A stretch of 64,000 nucleotides of DNA from Ecdyonurus torrentis (GCA_949318235.1 OX439132.1:42018331-42082330); one strand, 5' to 3'. Positions 25,819-41,700 are shown, counted from the stretch's first letter. Numbers and translations: made by a program. The notes: a model not told the origin generated them from the letters alone.

Positions 25819-26589
25819 AAGTATAGCAGTAGCAGCCAGACATAGTGCTATGAATTGAGGAAGTATAAAGCAGAGCACAATTCTGCAAGAGTGCACAAAT
25901 TAATTAACTCATGGGTAGGTGGAAAAATACACAAGACGTACTTTTCAACTCCATAAACTTTTTTATATTGTATACAATTTTGTATGACTGCATGACGTTA
26001 ACGACTTAACATATTTCAAGTCGGCAAAATTTTATTGTAGACGAGTATGGATACTTTCTCATGACGGTGTTGCTTTTTACTTAATCTGCGTACGTTTTTA
26101 GTGAGTTATGTTGCAGTGTTAGAGGTGTAGGCGCATACTATATACGTGATTATTTCGTAATGAAATAAATATAATCGAGTTACAAATCGCAATAAAAATA
26201 ATATATACGAGATATTTTTCAGACAGTTTCTTTATATTAAAAAAATTGGTCCTTTAAATCAGAAAGGATTATAATATTTTACGTGGATAACACTAATCAT
26301 TAATAAGATCTCGTTTTAAAAGCCAATTTAAAATATATAAATAATTGTTACAGTATTTTTTTTATTTCTTATTGTGAATTAGTTATGATTAAGAATGACA
26401 AAAAATCATGATAAAAAAAGGAACATAAGAATGACTTTTTATTGGGTCATGAAATTAATATCAATTTAAACAGCATGTCAAAATAATTAAATTATATTAC
26501 AAAATTTATGTTTTGAATCTCAATGTATTATAACTTGGTTACGACATAGTTGGATGGATATAATATTGTATATGAGAATATAGTGTAAA

Positions 26590-27000
26590 GTCTAGGTAGC
26601 GGTGCTTGCGGCGGGATTGCGGCTGTTGACCCCACTCACCGGTGCGGCCACCTCTTCTTCTTTTCCCAATTAGTACTGCAGCTTATATATACCATACTTT
26701 GCAATGAGAAAACTAAATAATTAATATCATTTATATTGTATAAGTCGTTTATTTGAGGAACGATAATCGCCATAGTGATGATGAGCACAACCCCTATAGT
26801 ATATATCAATGAATTAGTAATGCCAATCTCCAGGGAACCATTCACCGCTGTTCTAGTGCAAGTTTTATGAACCAAACTCGTTGCTAGCTTGATCCAAACA
26901 TCAATTTCACCGCCTCCACCTCCAGTTCTCTATAGCTCTCACTGCCCTCCTGCCCTGATTGGATTCTCCAGCATCTTTCACAGCTGTACCAAAATTTTTC
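26590..27000. promoter_or_regulatory. GC-rich patch pair, possible regulatory element
   Basis: Two GC-rich stretches (26595-26660 and 26880-26990) flank an AT-rich frame on the minus strand (26636-26875) that contains one hydrophobic segment. On the minus strand a donor-like CACCG/GTGAGT lies at about 26636. There is no recognisable protein family and no second exon, so I treat it as non-coding. Confidence 0.25.
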
Positions 27001-28735
27001 AACTTTACTGATGTAAAAAGAAAAGGGAAGAATCAAAATCCATTACTCAACATGATAAATAAAAAGTAATATATATTTTTTCTTCCTATTTTATTGTCTG
27101 ACTCGTAAATTTAATTTATATTTTATAAGAGCTTTGCTACTCTACAGCGGCAGTATAATACTTCAATATATAGTTGTGTCTACAGCAGTGAAGAAAAGAC
27201 GGTGTTATTAAACTTTAAAACTATTGAATAATTTAAGCTGTATAATTAATATTTCATCTTTTTTTTTTGTAATATATTAATATACAGTATTAAAGGCATA
27301 GACAACATGAAATCATTAGCATTTACATCAAAAAACACTTGATGGGACTTACATAAGTAACATTAATTGGTCTCAAAACCCAACTGTAACGCCGTAGCAG
27401 TGATCAGAAAATTTCAATTTATGCAACCCGCACAACATTTTCATACTAGTTTTTTTCTATTTCTGTTTCTGATGTCATAAACAGAAATATTCACGCAAAT
27501 TGCATAATTTACAGTTTTTTCACGCTCTCTTGTAGGGTCTTATTTACATTCTGGTAAAAATTATCATCATTTTTGTAGATCCCATTTTGTGTTTAATGAT
27601 TAAAAAGAACATGCTGTTTCATATGTTTTCTATGCCTTTAAAAATATATAAAATTTTATATTATCAGTTATTGATTTTATTATCACAGCTAAATGATGTT
27701 ACTTAGTGAGTGTATTAAACAATTACAACGTTGTTCTAAGTTTTCGTACTGTCAATCACAACAAAACACACCAACGCATGACGGAATCTCGTACATACAT
27801 ATTTTATAATGTTACTTCTCCTTTCGCTTTAATTTTTGTTCCAGCAAGTCTACTCAAAGATAAATTAACATCATTCAAAATCGAGGGTGGTAATTATATT
27901 TAAAATAAAAATTGCACACTTGAGTGCAAATTCAATAAAGTCAGATTTCTGATTGATACTTTCCCATACTTTACAGTCCGTGACTTTACACAACAATGCA
28001 ATAATAAGGAAATCGACCAAGCAAAAAAACTTTTTGTCAATATAGACATCCAACGTGCACATTTTAGATATAATAATGAAGGGGAAGTAACTTTATAATT
28101 TAATTAAACACCTTATATTTTATTATACTGTACTAATTTTTTATTGTATAGAAAATATATTTTATTATAATAATTCTCTCTAATAAATAAAATTAATTGC
28201 TACTATATATAATCTTAATTTTCACCATTTAAATTTCTTAAACAAATAAAATATAATGAAGAAGAGAAAGGATTTTTACGAAGATGATTAAGTTATTACA
28301 TTAGCAACTAAACTGAAAGTTTTTATTACACATTTTAGTAAGATGATAATGATGCATTCGATTTATATAAAAATACATTGCAAAAACGATTGTCTTGACT
28401 TTGAAAAAGAAAATATTTGCAGGAAGGAGGTTTATATAGCTATAAGTTTTAAATAATTGCAGCTAAAATAACAAACTACACTTTTTATTTATATTTTCTA
28501 TTTAATTATAACAAATAATTTTGATAATCACGGTTATGATATTATAATTTCATTTAAATTTTAACCAAGCTAGGTCAAAAAGAAAGAAAAAGTAAAAAAA
28601 AAAAGTTCAAACTTAGTCTCTCTCTCTCCGTCTAAAGTTTCTCGTCGCAAATGCAAACTACTGTGTAACGTGATAAAAGTAACATTGTAGAACGAATAAT
28701 AATTATAAAATCCTCAACGTATCGTATTCGCGCAG

Positions 28736-28771
<36 letters not shown>

Positions 28772-31259
28772 ATACGTAAGCGTAAGCTTTTAATGCACTT
28801 ATACAAATTTTGATGAGCAATATATTTCTAGTGCTTTTCGCTAACGTTTAACTTTACAGTACTATAATAAAACCCTATGATCAATAATTTGATGACAACG
28901 TTGATATGCGTTAAGTATGCGGATATTACGTAAAAATCTTTCGCAATAGAGCATATTATGCATAACTTTTTTTTTTCTTTTTTTTTGCTGATACTAAGAA
29001 ATTTTAATAGTATTATATAAATTTTAGTATGAATACTGTAGCTGAAAGTATGATATTATAAAAAGTTATTTAGTGAACGCAGATTTTATCGATTTTATCT
29101 TGTTACATAGAAAATAGTAGAGGTATGTTATTGATTTTAATGTAAGTTATTCCAATAATTTTTATTAGAACGTTATATAATTATTATTTTATTTTTAATT
29201 TAATATTGTTGTGTTTATGAAACCTTATAATTGAACGTGCAAGGTGCAGTACTTGAAAAAAAAATAATAGAGAACGCGCACTCGACATAAAAATAGAACG
29301 ATGCTTACATAATATTTTATTCCAAAGTTGTATTTTAACCTGACGGCATGATGAACTCATGCTTTGAAATATATGGCAAAGACCGCCGCAATGAAAAAAT
29401 AAAAATAAATAAATAAAAGAGAAAGCAACGAAGTGTGTATAATAGCAATATATATTTTAGCAGCAACTAAATTTATTTCGTAATTGTGAATTAATTAAGG
29501 AAATAAGGTTTATTTTAAACAAATATTATGTTATATTATATAAAAAAAATATATTTTGTTTTTATATAGAGAAAACACCTAGATATATAGCTTATAGGTC
29601 AATAAACTATTTATTTTGTCTTACATAACCTTGCAATTATTATAAAGAAATTAACTGTTTTACTTCTTGTTAAAACCACACTTTGTTAGCTTTGTACCAA
29701 TTAATAAATTATTGTATTATATATACCAAGCCATCATTGCTATTATTATAATAACGTTTGTTTGTTTAATATAAACTAACATGGTGTTTCCTTATACAAT
29801 ATGGTTATATCTGAATTATATATTAACTTCTGTTCTAATATAATAAAAGTGATATTTCATAAGACTATCGTAATGATATTACATTGCTATAGCTACGAAG
29901 TTTTATTCATTGATTTAAAATTGTTGAATTATTTTGTTATCTGTTTCCGTTTCCATAAGTATAGTATAAAATGCATCTTAATATGATAGTAGTATTATTC
30001 TGCGTGATTGTGGTTTCCTCTGTGTACATTTCAAATCTTATAAACAATAACAAAACACATATATTATTTAGGTATTCTATTTATAAACATTATACACGGA
30101 TAAAAATGAATTCGTAATAATTATGCTATAGCCTATTTTCAGCACCATTTGTTTCATATAGTATAATTTGTAATTTTCATAATTTCTATGTTACAATATC
30201 CTTAAATATTATGTTATAATATAGAATAATTATTTAAGTTGTTCTAATTTAGTATCATATATGGTATAATGACATAAATGCAGCATAAAATTACGTAATT
30301 TATTATTTCCATGTAAGAGGACGTATTTCTGTTTAACAATTAAATTTAAGAAGTAAATATAAAATAAATTGTGTTGTGGTCCTTTGGAGGTACTCCAAAT
30401 AGATAAGAAAAAACACGATGAACATGAATTTGACCCTCGAGTGTGACTTATTTTGTTTCTTGATGTGAAATCTCCAGTTTAATAATCTCTCTTTTTTAAC
30501 GTTTTTATTTTTTTTATTATTTTTTGCTATAGCTTAATTTTTAACCTGTAATCATTGATATTAAGTTTTTACATGCCAAAAAACTTCTTTGTCAAATTTT
30601 AAATTTATTGACACATTATTCTTTAGTAGTATTTTTCTATACGCGAGGATCTACATACAAGTTAGTATTTTACAATCAAATCACGACACATTTCATATGC
30701 ATGTATGATAAATGATAACATTGATAAATGATAATCATCATTTTCATAGCCATTCAGTTAAATTTTGTTCACTACATGTGATGAAATTATGATAGAGCTA
30801 CTAAAACTTTTTATTGCATGAATTCTGCCATTCAATGTCGCCTTGATGCATAGGCAACTGTTTGAACCAGTCTGTCCTCCAGGTTGCATAGTCCACAGGA
30901 AACTATCAAAAATACTAAATTCTTGTTCAGCCATGTGTTGTTTAATATTTTCAATAATGAACTTTTTTTTTGCAATTTAAGACAAACATATTGACTGCTA
31001 ACGTATACAACGTTTAAATTGAAGAAAAAAAAAAAAACAAAAAAACAAAAAAAAAACAAAAAAAAAAACATAGTAACAAACATCGAATGAATGAAACCAA
31101 AATGTTAAACATTCTTATCAGATTTTCATTATGATTTCACATAAATGCTGCACATAAGTTGTAAACGTTTATTACTATACTTTATCGACCAAAATATCCC
31201 GTAAAATTATATTTTTAATGGAAAAGGAGAAAGAAAAGAACGTGCTGTCTAAATATTTG

Positions 31260-31640
31260 TGCACGAGAGTACAGTGTAGTGTACACCATGGATAAAATAT
31301 GTGGGCGTTATAGTATTGATCTGATGATGTCGGGTCGGGAGCGCGCGAGAGAAGCTGAGACCGACCGGGTTTTGCTCTCTCTCTCTCTCGCTATTGCTGG
31401 AGCAGCTCTGGAGTTTGCCAGCTTTTGCTTGCTTGCTTTCTGCGGCGGCTGCACACGTTATAACCCCCCCATAATAACTTCACTTCGCATCTCCATATAG
31501 CCGGTCACTGCACTTTTGACACCCGGCACTTGCATCTGCAAGGATGCAATTGCATCATGCACCAAATTAATGCTCGTAATCGAGTATGGTGTTACAGAAA
31601 TTAGCATTCTATCGCTGGGATAACGGAAGATCGCGTAGGA
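31260..31640. promoter_or_regulatory. GC-rich island with an octamer-like palindrome
   Basis: Contains GA/CT-rich GAGA-like runs (31370-31390), several CpG sites and a perfect 14-bp palindrome GATGCAATTGCATC at 31543-31556, followed by an AATTAATG homeodomain-type core at 31565. The sharp base-composition contrast and motif clustering suggest a cis-regulatory element inside the large interval. The 73-codon frame over it has no recognisable domain. Confidence 0.35.
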
Positions 31641-32035
31641 GGTAGGATTTTACTATTATTGTTATCCATTTAAAATATCTTTCATATAAAACAAAATTTA
31701 AATTGAGTTATAAAATTTATATTTCATTTGTGAAAATTCTCTCTTATATACATTAAAATTTTATAGTTTGTTTAGATGTGATGTAAATTTTATAAATTAA
31801 ATTTATATAATCTTTTCGTACATCTGTGTATATTTGCATGTTGTTATAGTTATATACAAATTATTTATGTACAGAGAGCGGGAAGTAGGTGTATTTATGC
31901 ATGTTGTAACTTCTTTTTTTTAAAGGCATCTTGTTTTTTTATTGGTGCTCAGTATAACAAAACAGACGAGTCTATAATATATTTACCTTGCTTTTTTATA
32001 TTCAAAGTAAACTACCGGCAGTTTTGCTTATCTTA

Positions 32036-32039
<4 letters not shown>

Positions 32040-32079
<40 letters not shown>
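32040..32079. repeat. (GA)n microsatellite
   Basis: A pure GA run of about 40 bp. Confidence 0.93.
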
Positions 32080-32081
<2 letters not shown>

Positions 32082-35000
32082 TCGTAATATAAGAATAAAA
32101 ATTATGCAAAGTTATTACTGTTTTTAAACTACTTTAATCATAATAATTATACTTTTTTTATGGCTGTTCTTTTATATTGATAAAACATCTCAATGATAAG
32201 AAATGAATTTAAAATAAGGAATCATCATTATAAATTAATATTAACTTCATTATAATATAGAAAAATGCATTTACTTATCGTATTATACATTAATTTTCTT
32301 TGATTTTCTTCATTATCAGCATTGTACTCATATTATCAGTTTATCTGTAAATCTATATTTTTTTTAATTAAAATTTTAATTATTTATTATTATTTTATAA
32401 AAAAACTATCTTTAACATTATTTTCGTCAATAAAACCAAGGAAATAAAATGCAATTTATATAGTACAATATATAAAATAATATATAATTTAGACTTACGT
32501 AAATTTAAAATAAAGTTTGCGTTATGAATACTTACAACAAAAGTATCGGATAACAAAGTTAGCAAGTTAAAAAAAAAAACAGATTTCAATAAACAGGCTT
32601 TATTATTTCACCGATCTGCATATTATGCATAATATAGAGTAGAAATTTAATATAGCTGTGCAATCATGTAATCGATAGATGCATCTTGTGATCCAATCAC
32701 TTTAGACATATCGTATTTCAAATTGAAATACATACTATAGAGTACTCTAACATACTATTTCAATATTCCAATGTCATATATGAAAATACTGATATGTTTC
32801 TGTTGTAATCATGCCATAAATATCTTTGCAACAAATGAAACTTGTATACAATATTATATAATACAGTCAATAAATTATAGCTTAAAAACATATATTTATT
32901 TCACAAATCTGAAAATGATTTCTAAAATATAAAACACTATATAAAGAAAAGTAGATTTTACAGTTGCATAATAATAATAATAAGTCTCTTTTTAATTGCT
33001 TCGTACGTGTTGCTATTAAGTTTTATTATTATTAAAATTTATTTTTATGCATGATCGCGTATTTTTGTTTATCCAATTGCTTTATGGTGAAGTATTTTTA
33101 AATTAACAGTATCGTTAATTTATTCAGCGTGTAAACTGTATGTTTCAATCTTGTTAATATCATGCACGATTCATTTATTGTATGTATTGGGATTTTGTTA
33201 CAAATTAACACATGTTTATGTCATTTGTTTCAATTTTTATACCTTTATATTCTAACTTTGTGTTGGTATAGATTAATTGATCTATTTAATCATGAGAGAT
33301 TATGATATTTGATAATAAATCTTAAAACAAACAGTTATTATTAATTATATCTCGTGCGTTTTTCTTTGAAATATAGTCGCCAATCCCAACCACTGTCACT
33401 GTCACTGTCACAGTTTATTATCACCAAGTACACGCCGTATAATCTTAATCTCTGTCAATTAAATCTTAATTGGAGGCATTTTAGTTTTTTTTTTTTTTTC
33501 TGTAATTTATATAACTCAAAATTTCCCTTTTATTTTTCTTGCTTAATTGTTCATAATTTTATGGGTAAAATTACAATGGAAATATTTTATCATACATCAA
33601 CAAAAATAAGTATTGAAAATGAATAACAATGAATGATGTAAACAAACTATTCAAATGTGAAATTCAAGTGCCCTAATAAATATATGAAATTTTCTATTCA
33701 TTTTTAAACGAGAATTTGAAACTGAGTTTTGCTCTCCATATCTGCAGTATCATCTTAAATATTAAAATGCTGTTGAAAACGAAAGCCCTGCACCTTGATA
33801 CAGTTGCCTCCCGGGGCTTAATCTACATAGTATTTTAAATAACACGTTCACGTCCGCGAGTGCTGGTGTGCCAAAAGAAGCGAGAAACTTGAACTTTCTA
33901 TACTTTTTGCTGATGGACATGACCCTTTTGCAAAACAAGTCATTAACAATTAGAGTGATAGCATAACGTGAATGTAAAAGTTATTTTGTAAGTCTTTTTG
34001 TGAGACTTAAAGTCTTTGATGTCTGCGGACTAAAAGTGTGAGGGCGGGGTCGGGGTATACTTTCACAAAAAAACACGAGCAAGTATACTGCGCGAGGCAG
34101 GCAGTGAAGAAGTGAGTACACACACCGGAGATGAGTCTAGCATGAAACTAAAGTCATTTGAGGGCCGGACAATACAATTATATGAGGCGATGAACAAAAA
34201 CTTTCATACGATAGTAGCTTGAGCGCTTCGTATTTATAATCAAATATTCGGGGGGGAAAAAAAAAACTTTCATCTATATTAAAAGTTTTATTGATAAAAA
34301 TAATAATAGGTGACTCATGTTGCCTTTTAGCTTATATGTAAAAAACAACATTTCAATGAATTTATGATAATTCAAAGATAGTTTATGTAAAGTTTCACTT
34401 ACATGCCTTTTTTATGCTTTTTCTATTATTAATTTCAATTTTACTTACAAAAAATACAAAGTGTGTTTGAACTTATTTATATAGAGATTTTTCACTATGT
34501 TGAGAGGGAAAAATGATAACAAAAAGCTTGTTCTTCTTAATGACAAAGAGATATGAATAATATTTGCCACAGATTAGTTTGTTCTTGTTTAATGTTTACA
34601 TCTAGGACACCCATATATCTTATAATTTCTCCTCCTCATAACCGACGAGGTTCTAAATACTTCCAGTCCCGCCCTCACTCTTGCTTTTTCAGGTGGTAAT
34701 AAACTTACAAAAGTCGGACACGCCCTTAGATGTACACCTCACAAGCACGCACATACAACTCTATAAATATAAAAAGTTCCACATTTGCCGTATGGTCCAT
34801 TATCTCTTCACTTCAATGTACAAAAATAAACTTTAAAGTTGTTAGGATGTTTGCTGGAAGTATTTTCGTGTTCACTGATAGATGCTCATGAAGCGTAGGT
34901 ATGATCGTGTGCAATACTCGAAGCCGTGCAGTATAATATATAATAATACCCAGCCATGAAGTTCAAGTACCCTCATAACTAATTAGCCAGGCTGAACCAA

Positions 35001-35882
35001 CTTTTATAATGACTGTCAGCATGTCTGATGAGATATATGCAGAGGAAATTTAATAATATTATCAGTAGTATATGTTTAATTAATTGTTTGTTTCTATGAA
35101 ACTTAATTTTGTGTAAATTTTGATTTAATTGGGTCGTTAGGTTTCTATATAGCATATTAATTATAATTTAATGTGTTATTTCTCAAAACATCTGGCACAC
35201 TATACATTAAATAAGTTTAAAATATATACACTTTATGTTTCTTATTTTTTTATTATTTCTATTTTAATGTTTAATTATGGATTTATATGACTGTAATTCA
35301 AGTTACATATTTAAATATTTTCAAATGTATTTTTCAGCAATTATTATTATTTTAGCATCGTCTTTAGATAAAAGTTTACCTATATTATATGAAACGAGAT
35401 ATAGACACTAATTTTTAAAGCTCGATTGCAGCTTGCAGCAACATTTATTCACAACGAAACATAATTGTCAATTTGCGCTCTATTGTATAGCAAAAATATT
35501 ACCATTTTACAATTGTATTATGCAGCATAATATATTTATAGCAACATTTTTGCTAAATGACATAAATACAGCGTACGTAATTTATTTTATGTAAACTTAA
35601 ATAACATTTCTCATTTGCCTAGTTAAAATTTATGTTTTATCTCTTTTGTATAATGTTATTAATATACACAGATACTTATTATCAAGTCAAATTTTAAATC
35701 AATTAATTTTTTTTTTAGAACACGTGTAACCATTTTTGTGTGTTATCATTTAATCCCATGTTAAACAAAAATATAAGTAAGGAAGTAAGAAATTTTTGCA
35801 ATGTATTTATGACAGCATAATAAGTGATAGCATTCGTCAACAAAGTCAATGTGCTCAAAAGATAACACACACACTAACACAT

Positions 35883-35989
<107 letters not shown>

Positions 35990-38509
35990 CTTTAATAAAG
36001 GTAAAATTGAACAACAATCCCAATATATATATATATATATTTTAATTTTGTTAATTTTTTCAATATTTAAAAAAAACAAAAAAAAACAAAAAAAAAAAAA
36101 CAATTTCTACTATCAAAGTTAAAATCTTGAAAATATCCTTACGCAGCTGTATACTTCTTGGCTTAAATTATTTAGTGCCTTGTTCATTAAAAGGACTTCA
36201 AATATTTAGTTCATATTTATATTATCACACGCTACAAATTCGTAGTCTTTTTGTTTGTAAATGACTCTTCAGCTATATATATGTATATAATAACACAGCG
36301 GGATGAGACATGGGAAACCTTACAAAGAAAGAAAGCGAACTTGGCACAAATTTCATTTACAACAATGCTACACATTATACGTTAACACTGACCTTCAAAT
36401 ATAAAGTTACACTTATATTTTTTACCTGTACTTTTTTTTATATGTGATGTCACATTAATTCTCAATCGTTTGAATCATGAAATTGTAAAGTAAGTTTTTT
36501 TGCATAAGGTATACAACATTAATTGCACCCTGTATACATATTGATTCATTACATAATTTAGACTGATAGAGATTTTTTTCGGAAAGGTTATAAAATATAT
36601 AAATTTACGTTTCAAACAAATGAGTCTGCTGATTTCCAATTTTCTCATCAATTAAAAGAAAAGAAAAGAAAGAAAAAAGTTTTGCGTAAAAAAATTGGTT
36701 ACTCTGGTAGCTTTTAAGAAAACACCCTATTTGGAACTAACTCATTTTTTTAACAGGGAGGCAATTTTAAGAATTAAAATCAATTTCACGCTATCCATCT
36801 ATCTATTTTTTTTTTTTTTTCATCCAACTATTTTTTTAGGAAAAAAAAAAGTATGATGTAATTAGAAGTTTTATTTAATATACCATACATGTTTTTTTCT
36901 ACAAAGCTTTTAATTAGTATTATGTAATAAATTTGTACAGATTTTCATTTAAAATGTAATTTAAATTTATAAAGTTGAATTTTGCTTAAAATTATAGTTT
37001 CATTATGTGTGAAAATATGTCATGTTCACACAAAGTAAATGAATGAAAATATGAATTATTAATTTCTACTTTTCATCACCATGTATATAATATTATGTGT
37101 GTATAAGTTTACACTTGTATAGTTGAATATTAATATTTAACATTGAGTAAGAGAATTCATCATGCGTATATACGTATATAGTCCTCTGGTGTTTTGAGAC
37201 TTATATATCAGTCCTGTGATACCCTGCCTGCCTGGTACGTATTATCTCCGCACACAAAGTGTAGGCCACAAGAAAAAAAAAATCGATTACAGTATACGTT
37301 AGGGAATGCAATATTTTTTGTTTTTATATTTTTACAAAATATACTGTATATTTATATAGGTAATAAATTTAAACGGTTATATTCTCTTTTGAGCGACAAA
37401 AATCGCTTAGGTTAAATTTTGTACAGTTAACATATATTATTTTTAATAACAATTTATTTTTGTATTTCCATTGTATGCAAGAATAAAAGTATGCAATTAA
37501 CTTTTAGTACATTATAAATATTATCTTCATATAACCGTTGTCATACAATGTGTGCATCAGAAAAGTTTTAGGTGACAAAATATGACATAATAATAATACT
37601 TTAGAAAATTTGTGCATATAATATATAGCAATATAAAACTGTAGTAAAAAAACTATTCCTTTTCTATTCCGTTGCGTTCTGATACATAATATATAATGCT
37701 TGCTTACACTTACATGCATATAATAATAATATAGTCTCTTCGCAACCGCTTGGCAACATACATTTTGATATTAAACAGTTCAAGCATATTCGATCAATGT
37801 AATTTTCCAGCTGATACTGTCGTTGTTGGTTGACAAGGTTAGAGGCGTATTATTATTTATATAATATTATATACAGTATAATATATAATATATAGTGTTT
37901 GTGTGTTTGTACAGTATAAAATATAATAATTATACTCGCAAATTTTTCAAAAGCCATTTTTCGTGAGTAAATTTTAAAACTTTATAGGGATTCATGGATT
38001 TTCTGGGATGCAACTTTTCAATTTCTTTGCTCATTCTAATTCAATACTAAATATTATAGAGTTATATAATGTTATTTGCTTTAAAAATACACCTTCAGTT
38101 ATAAAAATAAGTTTAAAAATGGTGAATATCTGATTTTATATACGTACAATTAAATGGTCACAATTTTACAAAAAACTATAATGCAACAGTAAAAATGTGC
38201 AAGGCTAACAATTCTTATATTATTCTTTACAGGCATTTAGATTAAAAAAAATTAAAAGTTAAATATTTTGTTTTCTTCTAAAATTCTTGATTTTAGCTCC
38301 CTTTAATGATTTTGTTAGGGAGAAAATGAACAACCATCAAGAACTTTTACGAGAAAAAGAAGGCAAATAAAAATGTCATAACATTAATTTTAATAGGGCT
38401 TTTGCATATGCCTATTAAATATTTACTTAAAAGCAATGTCCCACTTGCTCAAAAACTTGTTCATCTTAAAAGAGCTAATATTTTGAAATTTCAATATTGA
38501 TAGACGTCA

Positions 38510-38750
38510 AAGCAACTCGAGACAACGTATAATTTATAGGGAGCAGTATAAAGTGTCGAAGATTGGTTTGATGTTGGGTAGTGTTTGGTGAAGCGAAAGA
38601 TTCCCAAGGGTAACATATTGAGGTGGGGTGGGGGTGGAATTGACGCGTGCGCTCCACACCCCGACACGCGCTGTTCACCTGCTAACACCCCTCTCTCTGT
38701 GACTCCAAACACGGGTCAAAACAAGGTCAAATAAGGTCATATAGCAGAGT
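38510..38750. promoter_or_regulatory. GC-rich island with tandem nuclear-receptor half-sites
   Basis: GGGTCA at 38713-38718, AGGTCA at 38724-38729 and AGGTCA at 38734-38739 form a DR5 followed by a DR4. They sit beside a GC-rich stretch with CpG-rich GACACGCGC and G-runs. DR4 spacing is used by ecdysone receptor/USP and related heterodimers. The overlapping minus-strand frames have no recognisable domain. Confidence 0.35.
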
Positions 38751-41700
38751 ATATACACAACATTCATTGCAAGATTCTATATTTAAATTAACCATTGAAA
38801 CCACGCCCGATGGTACCACAGATTATAACATTGGTGTTAAAATTGTAATGATACATAATAATTTTATATGCTATGCTTATAAGTGAGGGAGTTAGTAGCC
38901 CTCATCATTTCATAAATTAAATGTGTTAATTTTTTAATAATAAATATCATCATTGTGGTATATACACACGACGTACTAAAATCTTATAACATTAACAGTA
39001 AAAAATTTGCTCATAATATTTTTTATTATTTAGTTCACTTATACTTTAACAATAAATTATGTGTATTTTTTTTTCTCTCTGTGGTGCAATGAAGATATTA
39101 TGATAAAATATGGTATACGTGTGCTTTGCATGTTAAGAAGCCTCTAAAATTTTCAATAAATATTTTTGGGACAAAAGTCTTAGCCACATATGTATATGGC
39201 ATTTTCATTGCTCTAATATGCTGAGGACTAAGGATATATCTATAAAAATTGGATCATATAAGTAAATTTATGTATAGAGAACCACACCTAAATTTTCCTG
39301 CGAGATCAATATAAAAATTATTAATATGCAAATTAGTTAAAAACAGCAAATTCTCTTTTGTTATAAAATTGTTTGTATTTCCCGTTGAGGGTTGATAAAT
39401 CTTTTTTGTCAAAACGTATAATAACAATAATAATATATTTTACAATAATCCATTATGGGAAACAATAAAAAGTTTTGTGTTTGCCCTGTTGAATTTTTAA
39501 ATATAATAATAATAAAAAAAGCTACGCTGCGCACAGCACGCAATGTAATAGTTTGCTACAAAAGAGCTGCTCTGTTTAGATGACAATTTTTACAATGTTG
39601 ATGTGGTATAATATAATGTGGGCCATGAGACATTATGGTGCTTTAAATTTTATCTGTGTTAGTTTTGTACCACACACACAATAATACATTTATAGCATTT
39701 TGTTATTAAAGCACGAATAGTCATTTGACAATTTGTCATAACAAGTTTGCTCTTTTTGATATCATGAATAATAATATAAAATAGAATTTAAAAATTAAAT
39801 GCGTATTTTTCAATTAATAAAATAAAATATTATACCCATTATAAAGTTTTGTAATTTTTTATATAAAAATATATAAGTTCAAATCTACCATAATGTTTAA
39901 CTTTTTTTTTTTTTTTTTTTTTTTAACTACTGCGATGTCATTTAATATGTTAATTCTGCTATACTTGATAAAAATAAAATGTGAAGACTTGTATGCTACT
40001 TGTTGTTATTAAAAGTTTAAAAACTTTTTTAAAACTCTAAGCCAAAAGATAATGACGCAAAACTTTTGTAGTTATAGTCTCTCTCTCTCTCTGATCTCTC
40101 GTTCTAAAGAAAGAAAAGTAAAAAATCGATAAGAATATAAAAAGCAGTGGATTTTTTTTAAATAAGAATTAATTTACATTTATTCGCCTTTTATTTTTTC
40201 CACATACAACTTTTAATGACTCTTTTTATCTTTCCAATTTTTTAATATGCGACAGTTAAAAGTCTTATAAAGTAATTTTAAAATTCGCGAACTAATTTAA
40301 AACATCACGTATCAATGTGTATTTTTTTGCATTGATTGACCTGAAACTCTGGAAATTAGGTCAACGGTAACGCATTGTGCAAGGACATAGGAAATGAGGA
40401 ATGTTATATAATATAATAATAATAAAATCTAATGTTTAACATTGAAAATAATCACGTGTTACGGTATGCCGTGCGGTGTAATGTTTTAAAATCATAAAAT
40501 TTTACTATCATATATTATATCCATCCATAGATTTTTTTTTCTTCTCAAAAGTGCAATAATTTTTGCAAATTGTTTTTGATAGTTATTTTTCTATATAAAT
40601 ATACTATTATAGCTTATGGTATTGTACTGTGCCAATTTGTGTTTTACGGAGATGAAGTAAGTGTGAATTGTGCTTTTTTTTATTTTTATTATTATTTATT
40701 ATTATTATTTTTTTTTACAATAAGTACTTTGAGTAATATAATTTTTCAAGCTATATTTCATCAATTATGCTTTTGTGAATTATATTGATAATGATAGATA
40801 AAATCCTTTTTATTATTATTATTATTTTTTTTAATACAGCTGTATATAATAGTATATTAGAATAATATTTGTAATTAATATTATTAAAGGTAGAATTCTT
40901 TATAATGTCACACATAATATATAATAAGAAGTTAAATTACTTCCTGCATACTTTGGTATTGTTTTTATATTCCTCCGAGTTCCGAGTGCATTTTGCTGTG
41001 ATGGTGATGTCATCAAGTGTTAGGCATGCCATTGAAATTGATCTGAATGTAGGGCTGGAATATCGCATGCAAGTCAGTCTTGCGTGACATTCCTTCCTAC
41101 CTATACCTCTGGCGAACGAATACCGTGGTGCTCATGCACTCGCGCGTTCTCTAAAACTATTATTATCAATAAATTATATCAGTGCGCCATCTCATATTTT
41201 ATACACATCAGATATAATTTATTATAGTATACGTAAATGTTGCAACTTCTTATGTAAAGCTTTTTTTAGTTTATTATGTTTGGCTTTTGTTTAGTTTTTG
41301 AAATTTAAAAAGCTTATTGATTTTCTGTCAAGAAAGTCACTGTGAAAAGGTATAATTTTGTTGGGGTTTAGACATACTTTTTAAGATTAATTATGTATTA
41401 TATATTGAATTAAAAATTAAGCGTAGATCGTATGCATTATACTAAATAATAATAACGTACATTAAAAAATTATAACCAAAATATACCCTTACACTATGAA
41501 CTTGACCAAATAACCTAAAAATTTACCATCGATCCTTCGTGCACATGAAAATAAAATTACACTTTTGATTTAGATATCTATTACGATGGCTTTATTATTT
41601 TGTAACTTAAATATTGCGATGTATTGATTTTTAAATTAAGCCAAGAGTGAGATAACAAAAGTGTGATAATATAATATGCGATGTTAAAAATGATTAAATT

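Noticed and set aside
26636..26875. 79-codon minus-strand frame with one hydrophobic segment
   Set aside because: No family match that I recognise, no second exon, and AT-rich composition typical of chance membrane-like frames.
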